DNA from: Chryseobacterium sp. CH25
Lineage (GTDB): Bacteria; Bacteroidota; Bacteroidia; Flavobacteriales; Weeksellaceae
Reading direction: 5' to 3'
Assembly (NCBI RefSeq): GCF_004119455.1
Contig: NZ_NRQT01000005.1
Coordinates: forward strand, 417,044 to 481,043
Length of the DNA stretch: 64,000 bases
Below the pieces are notes generated by a model. That model worked only from the letters and a program-made list of their open reading frames with translations, had not been told where the DNA came from and did not search any database. The position numbers and the translations under genes are program-made. This document shows, one piece after another, positions 1 to 8,363 of the stretch. Within the stretch, counting starts at the first letter, position 1, and each line of letters opens with the position of its first letter.

Positions 1-7
1 TCAAAAT

Positions 8-613
8 ATGAAAAAAGCGTTAATAATAGTCGATGTACAGAATGATTTTTGTGAAGGTGGAGCATTAGCAGTACCTGGAGCCAATGAGATTATTCCTTAT
101 ATCAATCTTCTGATGGAAGAAAATGAATATGATCAGATCATTTTAACACAGGACTGGCATCCTGTAGGACATAAAAGCTTTGCAAGCAGTAACGGACGTA
201 AAGTAGGAGAAAATATTATCCTGAATGGTGTACCTCAGTTTATGTGGCCGGATCATTGTATTCAGGGAACTTTCGGAGCAGAATTCCATAAAGATTTAAA
301 CCAGAGTAAAGTTACTCACATCATACAGAAAGGAAAAAATCTTGAAATTGACAGCTATAGCGGTTTCCAGGATAACAATCATTTCATGAAAACTGGATTG
401 GATGATTTCCTGAAATACCATGATATTCAATTAGTGGAAATTGTTGGATTAGCAATGGACTATTGTGTGAAATTCACTGCTCAGGATGCTGTAGCTAACG
501 GATATGTCACTTGTCTTCATTTCAACGGAACCCGTGCTGTAAACGTTAAACCGGATAATGGCAGAGATGCAATCTATGAAATGATTGAAAAAGGAGTAAC
601 AGTATTGGGATAG
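8..613 (+). CDS. pncA: Nicotinamidase (PncA-type isochorismatase-fold hydrolase)
   Basis: Hydrolyses nicotinamide to nicotinate plus ammonia in the cytoplasmic NAD salvage pathway. The 201-residue protein has the family length. It opens with the isochorismatase-fold strand carrying Asp9 in IIVDVQNDF. The metal-site residues DWH (49-51) and His83 in PDHC are visible. The catalytic lysine is probably Lys108 in QKG, and the nucleophile is Cys153 in AMDYCVKFTA. Residue roles are assigned by comparison with the E. coli PncA family. The ATG lies close to the window edge, so the promoter is not seen. The gene stands alone and ends at a bidirectional terminator shared with the convergent esterase gene. 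Identification is secure. The related pyrazinamidase activity is a property of the same enzyme. Confidence 0.95.
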   Translation: MKKALIIVDVQNDFCEGGALAVPGANEIIPYINLLMEENEYDQIILTQDWHPVGHKSFASSNGRKVGENIILNGVPQFMWPDHCIQGTFGAEFHKDLNQSKVTHIIQKGKNLEIDSYSGFQDNNHFMKTGLDDFLKYHDIQLVEIVGLAMDYCVKFTAQDAVANGYVTCLHFNGTRAVNVKPDNGRDAIYEMIEKGVTVLG

Positions 614-636
614 TAATACCATACTAGAATATATAA

Positions 637-667
637 AAAACAGCATCATTACTGATGCTGTTTTTTT
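637..667. terminator. Bidirectional intrinsic terminator
   Basis: Inverted repeat CAGCATCA/TGATGCTG with a four-base loop, flanked by an A-run on the left and a T-run on the right. It lies between the convergent pncA and esterase genes and can serve both. Confidence 0.85.
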
Positions 668-1514
668 ATTTCTGGTTCAGTTGAGTTAATGTTGAGAGAA
701 AATCTTTAGGTTCAATATTTCCAACTGCAAATTCATGCTCCAATAGTTTAATTTGTTCTGTTTTGGTGTAAGAACGGTTGTAGATTGTTGCTAACATATT
801 TTCTTCATCATGATGAGGATCAAGAAGATTTTTTAAATCATGAAAAGCCTTATAATATCTTACTCCTAATATTCTTTGTGATAGAGCATTGAAATGAATG
901 CTGTCAGTATTGGCTGTAAGCCCTTTTGCGGTAACAAAATAACAGTTTGCATGAGTTTTTGCAAATTCTTCTAATGCCTGATTAATTAAAAGGTATGAAT
1001 TAAAATACTGTCCGAAGATCCCATTAGGTAAGAAGTCTCCCAAGCCACCTATAATAAGAGGGACTTTCGGAATATTTAATTCCTTGCGTAATGTTTCTGT
1101 TATTATAGAAAATTTTTCAACATACTTTTCAGCTTTTTCCGGAGAACAGTCGTTTTCGCCTTGATGCCACAGGATACCCGAAATCTGACTTGTTCTTTGT
1201 GCAAGTTTGGCCTGTGATATTGCATTTTCAAATAAGGCTCCTTCTACGGCCCAATCATCAAGACTTGTTCCTCCGTCAGCACAAGGAATTAACCCTATCT
1301 CCTCTTTTGGATTATCAAGTCTCCAGGATGCAGCAAATGAAGCTGCCAATCCCACACCAGCACTGGGACGGTCAAAATTAATAGGTTCAGACATGATTTG
1401 CCATAGTCCGTTTCGCTGCATTTTAATATGTTCATCATAGATAGGTGGAACTTCTTTACTATAGCCACGACCAGCCATGTTAGACTGACCTATCATTAAA
1501 AAGGAATGTATCAT
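666..1514 (-). CDS. SASA-family sialate O-acetylesterase-like hydrolase
   Basis: A 282-residue SGNH-fold esterase of the sialate O-acetylesterase/carbohydrate acetylesterase (SASA) type. The N-terminus carries the nucleophile block FLMIGQSNMAGRGY with Ser11. Block III is seen as GILWHQGENDC, and the C-terminal Asp/His pair sits in DSIHFNALSQ. There is no signal peptide, so it probably acts in the cytoplasm. About 50 residues after the catalytic core form a charged helical tail that is not part of the usual SASA core. The likely reaction is removal of O-acetyl groups from a sugar, but the substrate cannot be told from sequence. It is a single gene, convergent with pncA. Confidence 0.8.
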   Translation of the reverse strand: MIHSFLMIGQSNMAGRGYSKEVPPIYDEHIKMQRNGLWQIMSEPINFDRPSAGVGLAASFAASWRLDNPKEEIGLIPCADGGTSLDDWAVEGALFENAISQAKLAQRTSQISGILWHQGENDCSPEKAEKYVEKFSIITETLRKELNIPKVPLIIGGLGDFLPNGIFGQYFNSYLLINQALEEFAKTHANCYFVTAKGLTANTDSIHFNALSQRILGVRYYKAFHDLKNLLDPHHDEENMLATIYNRSYTKTEQIKLLEHEFAVGNIEPKDFLSTLTQLNQK

Positions 1515-1652
1515 TTTTTATTTAATTCTATGCTGATACTTTTATTGAATAAGTATTAGATTTGTTTTATTCCCTCAAAGCTATGATAAATGTCTCAATA
1601 ATGAGACTGTTTTAATATAAAATGAAATACTATTTTTATCAACTAATAATGT

Positions 1653-1684
1653 AAAAAGGCGCAGAAACTAGTTCTGCGCCTTTT
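1653..1684. terminator. Intrinsic terminator
   Basis: Twelve-base stem AAAGGCGCAGAA with its complement, four-base loop, then a T-rich run. It is placed at the 3' end of the leftward pseudouridine synthase gene. Confidence 0.85.
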
Positions 1685-1711
1685 ATTTTTTAATCATAAA
1701 ATGACTTTATT

Positions 1712-2893
1712 TTAAAGCATTTTAAGGTTGTTTACTTCCAGTTCTGTAAGAATTCTCCAGTGTCCTCTCTTAATGTTCTTCTTCGTTAATCCGGCAAACA
1801 TTACTCTGTCTAAAGATTCTACTTCGTATCCTAATCTTTGGAAAATTCTTCTGATAACACGGTTCCATCCGATGTGGATCTCAATTCCGATTTCATTTTT
1901 AGGCTTCCCTTCAATGTACGAAATCTGATCAACTACCGCTACCCCTTCATCAAGACGGATTCCTTCTGCAATAAGACGTAAATCTTCACCAGTAAGTTTC
2001 TTATCCAGCGTTACATGGTAAATTTTCTTAGCATCAAAAGATGGATGCGTCAGTTTTTTCGTCATGTGGCCGTCATTCGTTAATAAGATAACTCCTGTAG
2101 TAGAACGGTCTAATCTTCCAACCGGGAACAGTCTGTAAGGAGAAGCATTAGCAACAAGATCCATTACTGTTTTTCTTGCTTTATCGTCCTTAGTGGTAGA
2201 AATATATCCTTTTGGCTTGTTCAGAAGTACATATACAGGTTTTTCCGGTGTAATGCTTTGTCCGTCAAAAACAACTCTATCCGTTTTCTGTACCTGATAT
2301 CCCATTTCATTTACTACCTTTCCGTTTACTTCTACAAGCCCTTGAGTGATAAGCTCATCAGCTTCTCTCCTGCTGCAGATTCCGGAATTTGCAATATACT
2401 TATTAAGACGGATGCTGTCTTTATGAACATCTTTTTCGATTTTACTCAATCTTCTCTTTTGTACAAAAGATCTTGTTTTATCATCGTTTCTGTCATCTCC
2501 ATTAGATGGTCTTCTTCCGTATTTTAAGCTACCTCTTTCATACTTATCTCTGGTATCGAAGTTTCTTCCACCTCTCTTAGGTTTTCCAAAAGATTTCTTT
2601 TCGTAGCTCTCACTTTTATTCGTAATATAAGCCCTACTTTCAGATTTTGATTCAGAATCATCACTAGAGCTATTAAAACTTCCTGTATTTTTCTTGAACG
2701 GTTTCTTTTCAAATCTTGAGTTGGATCCTGAATGTTCGGGACCTTTTCTTCCCCCATCTTTAGAGAATGGTTTTTTAAAAGGTTTTGATCCTGAGGAATT
2801 TCCAGATCTGGAAGCACGAGAATCATCAGAACTTTTCTTGGTTGAAATTCTTGGTCTCTTTGATCTGTCTGAATTATTATTATCTCTGCTCAT
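1712..2893 (-). CDS. RluB/RsuA-family rRNA pseudouridine synthase with long disordered N-terminus
   Basis: A 393-residue pseudouridine synthase. Residues 1-155 are a low-complexity Ser/Lys/Arg/Gly/Asn-rich extension with repeated KPF-type motifs. An S4 RNA-binding domain follows at about 161-208 (IRLNKYIANSGICSRREAD). The catalytic domain carries the Asp motif PVGRLDRSTTGVILL with Asp262. The family isomerises uridine in 23S or 16S rRNA; RluB (23S U2605) is the best guess, but the exact target is inferred. Basic disordered extensions on this enzyme are common in Flavobacteriia and probably help RNA contact. The ATG at 2893 follows a TATCTTTG box read on the minus strand, which supports the long form. 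It is divergent from aroB. Confidence 0.88.
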   Translation of the reverse strand: MSRDNNNSDRSKRPRISTKKSSDDSRASRSGNSSGSKPFKKPFSKDGGRKGPEHSGSNSRFEKKPFKKNTGSFNSSSDDSESKSESRAYITNKSESYEKKSFGKPKRGGRNFDTRDKYERGSLKYGRRPSNGDDRNDDKTRSFVQKRRLSKIEKDVHKDSIRLNKYIANSGICSRREADELITQGLVEVNGKVVNEMGYQVQKTDRVVFDGQSITPEKPVYVLLNKPKGYISTTKDDKARKTVMDLVANASPYRLFPVGRLDRSTTGVILLTNDGHMTKKLTHPSFDAKKIYHVTLDKKLTGEDLRLIAEGIRLDEGVAVVDQISYIEGKPKNEIGIEIHIGWNRVIRRIFQRLGYEVESLDRVMFAGLTKKNIKRGHWRILTELEVNNLKML

Positions 2894-2907
2894 TCTAAAA
2901 ATTTTTG

Positions 2908-2956
2908 CAAAGATAGTAATTTAGTTACGAGTTAAAAATTAAGAATCATAACTTTG
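2908..2956. promoter_or_regulatory. Divergent Bacteroidota promoter pair
   Basis: A TATCTTTG box on the minus strand (2915 to 2908) precedes the pseudouridine synthase gene. A TAACTTTG box on the plus strand (2949-2956) precedes aroB. Both fit the Bacteroidota -7 consensus TAnnTTTG. I see no convincing -33 TTTG for either. Confidence 0.65.
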
Positions 2957-2994
2957 CACTATAGTTTACATTTTAACCTTACTTATTTTTGAAG

Positions 2995-4041
2995 ATGATA
3001 ACAATATTAAACGATAATTTCTCACAGCTTAACGATTTTCTTCACGAAAAAACATTTAGTAAAATTTTTATTTTAGTGGATGAAAATACTCATGAATATT
3101 GCCTTCCCGTTCTTTTAGGCAATATGGAAACCGATCTTGGGTTTGAAATTCTGGAGATTGAAGCAGGAGAAGAAATGAAGAATATCCAGACTGCCAACCA
3201 GCTTTGGGAAATTCTTACAGAAATGCAAGCAGACAGAAAAGCTTTGGTTATCAACCTTGGTGGCGGTGTAATTACAGATATGGGTGGTTTTGTAGCTTCT
3301 ACTTATAAAAGAGGAATACAGTTTATCAATATCCCTACGACCCTTTTATCTATGTGTGACGCTTCTATTGGTGGGAAAACAGGAATTGATCTGATGCATT
3401 ATAAAAATATGGTGGGAACATTTGCTTTCCCGGAGCAGATTTTTATTTATCCAAAATTTCTTGAAACATTACCTTTTAAAGAATTAAGAAGTGGGTTTGC
3501 AGAAATGCTGAAACATGGCCTTATTGCAGATAAAGCGCATTGGAAGCAGCTGATTCAGATTCATAAACTTGATGTGGAAGCCGTAACCCCTTATATCCAA
3601 AATTCTATGGATATTAAACAGGACGTTGTAGAAAAGGATTTCCACGAAAGCAACATCAGAAAAACCCTGAACTTCGGGCATACAATAGGTCACGCAGTGG
3701 AAAGTCTTTGTTTACAGCAGGGAAATCCTATTCTTCATGGTGAAGCTGTTGCATTGGGAATGATTTGTGAAGCCCATCTTGCTCATCTTGAAAATCTTAT
3801 TTCAGAGGAAGATTCAAAAATAATCATTGAAAACATACAGAGATATTATCCTTATTTGGATATCAGTGATTTTAAAGATGAAGACATTACGGCATTACTT
3901 TTAAATGATAAAAAGAATGTAGACAGTAAAATTAATTTCTCTCTCCTTACCGGTATTGGTGAATGTAACTATGATTTCCAATGCAGCCAGAAAAACATTC
4001 TTGAATCATTATCTTTCTATAGAAAACTGAATGATGCATAA
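2995..4041 (+). CDS. aroB: 3-dehydroquinate synthase
   Basis: Second enzyme of the shikimate pathway, converting DAHP to 3-dehydroquinate with NAD and a divalent metal. The 348-residue form is of family length. The NAD-binding and hinge segment LGGGVITDMGGFVAS is followed by NIPTTLLSMCDASIGGKTG. Metal ligands lie in the E of FAEMLKHG, the H of FGHTIGHAVE and the H of HGEAVALGM. A TTG two codons upstream (2989) could also start the frame, giving 350 residues. I prefer the ATG because it is canonical and nothing is conserved before it. It is monocistronic, with its promoter in the divergent intergenic region and a strong terminator after it. Confidence 0.95.
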   Translation: MITILNDNFSQLNDFLHEKTFSKIFILVDENTHEYCLPVLLGNMETDLGFEILEIEAGEEMKNIQTANQLWEILTEMQADRKALVINLGGGVITDMGGFVASTYKRGIQFINIPTTLLSMCDASIGGKTGIDLMHYKNMVGTFAFPEQIFIYPKFLETLPFKELRSGFAEMLKHGLIADKAHWKQLIQIHKLDVEAVTPYIQNSMDIKQDVVEKDFHESNIRKTLNFGHTIGHAVESLCLQQGNPILHGEAVALGMICEAHLAHLENLISEEDSKIIIENIQRYYPYLDISDFKDEDITALLLNDKKNVDSKINFSLLTGIGECNYDFQCSQKNILESLSFYRKLNDA

Positions 4042-4081
4042 CCATTTTTTATAGAGTATTATCTGAACATCATATTACGTC

Positions 4082-4108
4082 AAACCCTGCTATTTTCCAG
4101 CAGGGTTT
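4082..4108. terminator. Bidirectional intrinsic terminator
   Basis: Perfect ten-base inverted repeat AAACCCTGCT with its complement and a seven-base loop, between the convergent aroB and S74-domain genes. Confidence 0.85.
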
Positions 4109-4122
4109 ACTATTTAAAAACT

Positions 4123-5979
4123 CTATTTTCGAAAAGAAGATTCCAGACGTTGTAAGCGTTCTTCAAAAATGGTCTGTGCTTGCTGCATTTCCATATTCAA
4201 TTTTTTTAATGCTTTATTTTCACTTTCTAATGCTTCTATTTTTTTTACCAGCTCTTGAGTTGCCGAAATATTCAGCATAGATAAGGCATCATAATCTACT
4301 GTTCTCAGATCAGATACTTCAGTACCGTAAACAAATAGTTTTCCTTTAAGTTTCTTATCTTCCAAATGTACTGTAATACTCTTTGGTGTACTGTTTTTAA
4401 TTTTCAGAATAATTTCCCCGGTTTCATCAAATATTTTAAGAAATTTATCTTCTTTAGAAATAGCAATAGGTCTTTCAAAGGTAAAAACTGACTTATTTTG
4501 TTGGGCTGACTGATAAATATTGGGAATAAAAGTTTTTATACTATTTTTACTGACTGCCTGTGGATATACAGCTTCCACTTCTTGGGCAATGACCTTTTTA
4601 AATTCCTGATTTCCGTACACAGCCTCATCTTTCATAAGATAATCAGTAATATCCAATTTTTTTAAAATTGTTAAATCCTTTGAAGAGTCTGATTTCCCTA
4701 TGATCTTTTTGATCCTTTTATCTGAAAAAAGAGAGGTTTGTGCCACACTTAGTTTTCCTACCGATATAATATTTCCATCTGCATAAATAGACGTATTAGT
4801 ATTGAAAGCTCCTATATCGTTGGTATAATTCGGATAGGTAGTTAATATCCCGTCTGGAGAACCCAAATCCGGGCTTATTCCATAATAGGTAAGACTTGAT
4901 ACAGCCAAAGGCCATGAGGCAGTCTTTAACCTGATATCCAAAGGAAATTTAGGAGTATCTGTTCCAATACCAATATTTCCGTTCTGATCGATATTGATTC
5001 TTCTGTTTCCATCACCATCAGCAATGATAATATTATTTGAAAGCGAAGCAGGTAATCCGCTTACGTTAGCTCCGATAATGGTATTTGCTTTTCCGGAAAC
5101 AAGTCCTGCACCTGCCCGGAAACCGATAAACGTGTTATAATTATTAACTGCATTTAAATTATATCCTGCAAATCCCCCAATCGCTGTATTTCCTCTTCCC
5201 CCCGGAAGCATCCGGAAAGAATCCCCGCCTACTCCAATGTTGTGATCGCCGGAGATCAGCTCCCTGAGTGAACTGGCTCCAACACCTACGTTTCCTATAG
5301 TACTTTTAGCGGAAAAAAGTGAAAAGTAACCATTGGCCACATTATTACCTCCATCCAGATTAGAATATAGCGCCCGATATCCGTAGCCGGTATTCTGCAT
5401 TCCGGATTTGTTACTGCTTAATACCTCTGCTCCTATGGCTGTGTTCATACTTCCAATGGTATTTGAAATTAAATTATTGACACCTACTGCAGTATTATTA
5501 AGACCGGTTGTATTGGCTGTCAGACTGTTTACTCCAAATATAGTATTGGTTGAATTTAATACACCAGATACGATATTATTCCTTTTAAAAATAACGTCTA
5601 CGTTATCAGAAGTTCCTATAAAGTTAACTCCGTTTACCATACCTGAGTTTCCGGTAAGACTCCATCCAGTCATCACGATAGGTGTTAAATCATCCAGTAC
5701 TTTTGTCCATCGTCCGGCAGTTGTACTCCAGTAATAATATCCTGGAGCCATTCCGTTGGTAGAAGAAGTATTGTAAATCATTAAAGAATGGGCAGGAGAC
5801 GGTATTGTCATGGTATCCGAACTTCCGGTCAGTGCGATTCGGGGGATTAATATTCCTTTGTCAGAACCAACAACCTCAAGTACGGAAGAAGGATTAGGTG
5901 TTCTGGTATTAATACCCACCTGGGCCTGGAAAGTATTTTCAAAGAAAAGAAATAACAGCAGCAATGTGCACTTTTTCAT
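4123..5979 (-). CDS. Surface protein with head-like repeats and C-terminal S74 intramolecular chaperone domain
   Basis: A 618-residue exported protein. Residues 1-19 are a signal peptide ending FQAQ. Then comes a conserved flavobacterial segment (VGINTRTPNPSSVLEV). About residues 130-330 are short degenerate repeats of NTAVGVNNL / NTAIGAEVL type, which resemble the stacked beta turns of YadA-like heads. The S74 (intramolecular chaperone auto-processing) region begins near 421 with SDKRIKKIIGKSD and includes IAQEVEAVYPQAV. The last 45 residues form a coiled coil (LVKKIEALESENKALKKLN). By family knowledge the S74 domain assists trimeric fibre folding, often followed by self-cleavage. Here it sits in a secreted bacterial protein, not a phage tail spike. 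Partner and location (cell surface) are inferred. No T9SS tail is seen. Confidence 0.75.
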   Translation of the reverse strand: MKKCTLLLLFLFFENTFQAQVGINTRTPNPSSVLEVVGSDKGILIPRIALTGSSDTMTIPSPAHSLMIYNTSSTNGMAPGYYYWSTTAGRWTKVLDDLTPIVMTGWSLTGNSGMVNGVNFIGTSDNVDVIFKRNNIVSGVLNSTNTIFGVNSLTANTTGLNNTAVGVNNLISNTIGSMNTAIGAEVLSSNKSGMQNTGYGYRALYSNLDGGNNVANGYFSLFSAKSTIGNVGVGASSLRELISGDHNIGVGGDSFRMLPGGRGNTAIGGFAGYNLNAVNNYNTFIGFRAGAGLVSGKANTIIGANVSGLPASLSNNIIIADGDGNRRINIDQNGNIGIGTDTPKFPLDIRLKTASWPLAVSSLTYYGISPDLGSPDGILTTYPNYTNDIGAFNTNTSIYADGNIISVGKLSVAQTSLFSDKRIKKIIGKSDSSKDLTILKKLDITDYLMKDEAVYGNQEFKKVIAQEVEAVYPQAVSKNSIKTFIPNIYQSAQQNKSVFTFERPIAISKEDKFLKIFDETGEIILKIKNSTPKSITVHLEDKKLKGKLFVYGTEVSDLRTVDYDALSMLNISATQELVKKIEALESENKALKKLNMEMQQAQTIFEERLQRLESSFRK

Positions 5980-6380
5980 ATTGTAGAGATTAGCGAATCC
6001 TTACAAAATTTGATGATCTGTTTTGTAAGAGTATCAGGTTATCATTTTATAATGATCTGCAAAATTAATAAAGCAAAATGAGATAAACAGGTTTTAGCTG
6101 TGCTGTTTAAAGAAATTGGTTCTATATAATAAAGGCAGACTGCAAATAAAAAAATACTTCTGAATCTGTGGTTTTTTTATAACAAACAGGAAAATACTCC
6201 CTGAGTTTATCAAAATCCGAACTGCACTGCTTATTAATTTTGACAAAATTGTCAATTTAGACGGTTTCTAAACAAATGTTTATTTAAAAACAGAATGATT
6301 TGATAATCAAATTATTAAATAATAAAAACAAGTGTTTTTTTATTGAAATTTTTACTGATTTTATATCGAGAAATATTTTT
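5980..6380. other. Gene-free AT-rich interval
   Basis: No convincing coding frame on either strand. It lies between the divergent S74-domain gene and the first barrel gene. I recognise no repeat or RNA family here. The right end leads into the first sigma-54 site, so enhancer sites for an NtrC-type activator might lie in it, but no clear palindrome was found. Confidence 0.5.
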
Positions 6381-6396
6381 TGGCAAGCAATTTGAA
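6381..6396 (+). promoter_or_regulatory. Sigma-54 (-24/-12) promoter, barrel gene 1
   Basis: TGGCAAG-CAAT-TTGA fits the RpoN consensus TGGCACG-N4-TTGC with correct GG-to-TG spacing; the -12 C is replaced by A. The predicted start is near 6407, about 70 bases before the ATG. The leader shares CAAGTAGTAAAA with the leader of the fourth barrel gene. Confidence 0.75.
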
Positions 6397-6476
6397 AGAT
6401 CTCCAGCGTTCAACAGAAATGTGAACAAGTAGTAAAATTTAAAATTAAGAAAGAGTAAAATTAAAAATTTAAAGTT

Positions 6477-7109
6477 ATGAAAAAGTTAATTTTAGGATTA
6501 GCAGTAACTGCAGGAACATTAGCGTTCGCTCAACAAAAAACTTCTTCTAGCCCTGTATCATTTGGGGTAAAAGGAGGAATGAACGTTTCTTCACTTTCAA
6601 AAACTGAAGGGCTGGACGATCAAAAATCTAAAATCGGATTCAATGCAGGTGTATTTGCCAACATTCCGGTAGCCACTTCATTTAGCATCCAGCCAGAGGT
6701 ATTGTACTCTCAGTATGGAGAGAAGTCTAACTATAAGTTAAACAACAGCACAACCATCTCAAATTCTACTAAGCTAGATTATATTACAGTACCGGTAATG
6801 TTCCAGTACAATGCACTTCCTAACCTTTATTTAGAAGCTGGACCAGAGTTCGGATTCATGGTAAGTGCTAAGAACAAAGTTAAAAATGAATCTACAGGGC
6901 AGTCGTCTACTACAGATAACTATAAAGACAACCTGAATACATTCAACTTTGGGATTGGTATAGGAGCAGGATATTACTTCACTCCAAGCTTTGGAATCAC
7001 AGCAAGATATGTTGCCGGTTTAACGGATATTGCAAAAGACAGACCTAACGGATCTGATGCTATCAGAAATAATGTATTCCAGGTAGGATTAGCTTATAAA
7101 TTTAATTAA
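6477..7109 (+). CDS. Outer-membrane beta-barrel protein (PorT-like fold), paralogue 1 of 4
   Basis: A 210-residue outer-membrane barrel of the small eight-stranded type common in Bacteroidota (outer membrane beta-barrel domain). The signal peptide is MKKLILGLAVTAGTLAFAQ. The mature part shows alternating hydrophobic strands with the family signature VSFGVKGGMNVSSLS near the N-terminus, then VFANIPVATSFSIQPEVLYSQYG, LEAGPEFGFMV and the terminal strand VFQVGLAYKFN. The terminal aromatic residue is typical of barrel proteins. No enzymatic residues are evident, and ligand and function are unknown. It is first of four adjacent paralogues, each with its own promoter and terminator, so they are not an operon but can be co-regulated. 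The sigma-54 site upstream is the strongest regulatory clue. Confidence 0.85.
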   Translation: MKKLILGLAVTAGTLAFAQQKTSSSPVSFGVKGGMNVSSLSKTEGLDDQKSKIGFNAGVFANIPVATSFSIQPEVLYSQYGEKSNYKLNNSTTISNSTKLDYITVPVMFQYNALPNLYLEAGPEFGFMVSAKNKVKNESTGQSSTTDNYKDNLNTFNFGIGIGAGYYFTPSFGITARYVAGLTDIAKDRPNGSDAIRNNVFQVGLAYKFN

Positions 7110-7148
7110 GCTATTTAACATTCAGTAACAAATTTTATATTCAATAAA

Positions 7149-7184
7149 AGATCAGGTTAAATTTTTAATCTGGTCTTTTTTTTA
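7149..7184 (+). terminator. Intrinsic terminator after barrel gene 1
   Basis: Eleven-base stem AGATCAGGTTA against TAATCTGGTCT, with two G-U pairs, followed by a long T-run. Confidence 0.75.
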
Positions 7185-7296
7185 TTATAAATCTTAAATT
7201 ATGTTAACGGATTATGAGTGTTATTCTGTAAAATAAATTTCTAAATATTCTACTTAATACTCTATTATAAAGTTAAATAAAGTTGTTTTTATTTTT

Positions 7297-7311
7297 TGGC
7301 ACGCGATTTGA
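7297..7311 (+). promoter_or_regulatory. Sigma-54 promoter, barrel gene 2
   Basis: TGGCACG-CGAT-TTGA has the full -24 consensus TGGCACG and a TTGA -12 element at the correct spacing. The predicted start near 7322 lies inside the longest open frame (which begins at 7283), so translation must start at the later ATG at 7361. Confidence 0.8.
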
Positions 7312-7360
7312 TTATAAAGAAAGTGTTAAACAAAACTTAAAAACTATTAAATATAAACTT

Positions 7361-7948
7361 ATGAAAAAGATTCTTTTTGGTCTTGCATTAGTAGCAGGAA
7401 CTTTCTCTTTCGCACAAAAAACATCATCAAATACAGCTTCATCTCCAGTTAGATTTGGATTAAAAGCAGGTCTTAACGTTTCTAGCTTTACTGAAAGCGG
7501 ATGGAACTCAAAAGCAGGATTCTATGCAGGTGCATTCGCTAATATTCCAGTAGCTCAGGATTTCTCTGTACAACCGGAAGTTTTATATAGCGGAATGGGT
7601 GCGAAAGCTAAATCCAATAGCGATGTAAAAGCTAATTTAGATTATATTGCTGTACCGGTAATGTTCCAGTATAACGCACTTCCTAACTTATACTTAGAAG
7701 CAGGACCTCAATTCGGTTTCTTAGTAGGTGCAAAATTAAAATATAATTCTAGTTCTGTAGATATTAAAGATTCTACTAAAGGTTTTGACTTTGGTTTAGG
7801 ACTTGGTGCTGGTTATTACTTCACTCAGAACATTGGTGTGAACGTAAGATATGTAGCTGGATTAACTGATACTGCAAAAAACAGACCTAGCGGTTCAGAC
7901 TCTAACAAAAATGGAGCTTTCCAAGTTGGTTTAGCTTATAAATTCTAA
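7361..7948 (+). CDS. Outer-membrane beta-barrel protein, paralogue 2 of 4
   Basis: A 195-residue barrel protein. The frame is open from 7283, but the ATG at 7361 begins a clean signal peptide (MKKILFGLALVAGTFSFAQ) and lies about 40 bases after the predicted sigma-54 start site; the upstream codons overlap that promoter. Signatures match paralogue 1 closely: VRFGLKAGLNVSSF, AFANIPVAQDFSVQPEVLYS, VPVMFQYNALPNLYLEAGPQFGFLVG and the terminal strand FQVGLAYKF. It is the shortest of the four because loop regions are reduced. Paralogues 1 and 2 share the phrase DYIAVPVMFQYNALPNLYLEAGP almost unchanged, which suggests the most recent duplication in the set. Confidence 0.85.
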   Translation: MKKILFGLALVAGTFSFAQKTSSNTASSPVRFGLKAGLNVSSFTESGWNSKAGFYAGAFANIPVAQDFSVQPEVLYSGMGAKAKSNSDVKANLDYIAVPVMFQYNALPNLYLEAGPQFGFLVGAKLKYNSSSVDIKDSTKGFDFGLGLGAGYYFTQNIGVNVRYVAGLTDTAKNRPSGSDSNKNGAFQVGLAYKF

Positions 7949-7978
7949 GCTTAGCACTTAGCTTTAATTGAAAATTAT

Positions 7979-8010
7979 AACCGGATTATTTATTTGATCC
8001 GGTTTTTTTG
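7979..8010 (+). terminator. Intrinsic terminator after barrel gene 2
   Basis: Stem AACCGGAT/ATCCGGTT with a ten-base loop, then seven T residues. Confidence 0.8.
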
Positions 8011-8036
8011 ATCTCTACTCCTCTATTTTAATTTTT

Positions 8037-8051
8037 TGGCAAGAAATTTGC
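8037..8051 (+). promoter_or_regulatory. Orphan sigma-54 promoter with no following gene
   Basis: TGGCAAG-AAAT-TTGC has complete -24 GG and -12 GC cores at correct spacing. No open frame of credible size follows before the terminator at 8250-8284. The next gene has its own sigma-54 site. Confidence 0.7.
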
Positions 8052-8062
8052 GTATAGAGTAT

Positions 8063-8284
8063 TAACTATATCTGTTTTTAAAGTATATTTATACTACAGT
8101 TTTTACTTTATGATTTTAATATCAAATATTAATTTTAAAATCGTATAGAAAATTTTATTACATATTGATTAAAGACTGAAAAATAGACAATGGGAATATT
8201 AGATTAATATTTCCAACATAAATATAATACATTTTGATTTCAATAGAAAAAGTCAGGTTTACTTGTTAAATCTGACTTTTTCGC
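8063..8284 (+). ncRNA. Candidate sigma-54-dependent small RNA
   Basis: A stretch of about 220 bases bounded by a sigma-54 promoter (8037-8051) and a very strong terminator (8250-8284). The only in-frame peptides are a 12-codon frame at 8110 and shorter ones, none with a convincing ribosome-binding context. Its placement between barrel genes that share the promoter type suggests a co-induced regulatory RNA that could pair with barrel mRNAs. That function is inference. An alternative is the remains of a deleted barrel gene that kept its promoter and terminator. I see no barrel-like codons in it. Confidence 0.4.
8250..8284 (+). terminator. Strong intrinsic terminator of the orphan transcript
   Basis: Fourteen-base stem beginning AAAAAGTCAGGTTT, seven-base loop ACTTGTT, complementary arm ending in five T residues. 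One G-U pair is included. Confidence 0.85.
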
Positions 8285-8316
8285 TTTTATATGACTTTTA
8301 TCAACTTTTATCTCTT

Positions 8317-8331
8317 TGGCGGGAGTTTTGC
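8317..8331 (+). promoter_or_regulatory. Sigma-54 promoter, barrel gene 3
   Basis: TGGCGGG-AGTT-TTGC has intact GG and GC cores; positions 5 and 6 of the -24 element deviate. The predicted start near 8342 leaves a short leader of about 22 bases before the ATG at 8364. Confidence 0.7.
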
Positions 8332-8363
8332 TACAGGTGGGTTGAAATTTTAATTAAATAACC

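Noticed and set aside
2258..2527. 89-residue plus-strand frame
   Set aside because: Antisense shadow of the pseudouridine synthase gene with no start context.
7283..7360. Longer start of barrel gene 2
   Set aside because: It overlaps the sigma-54 site and would precede the signal peptide with unrelated residues.
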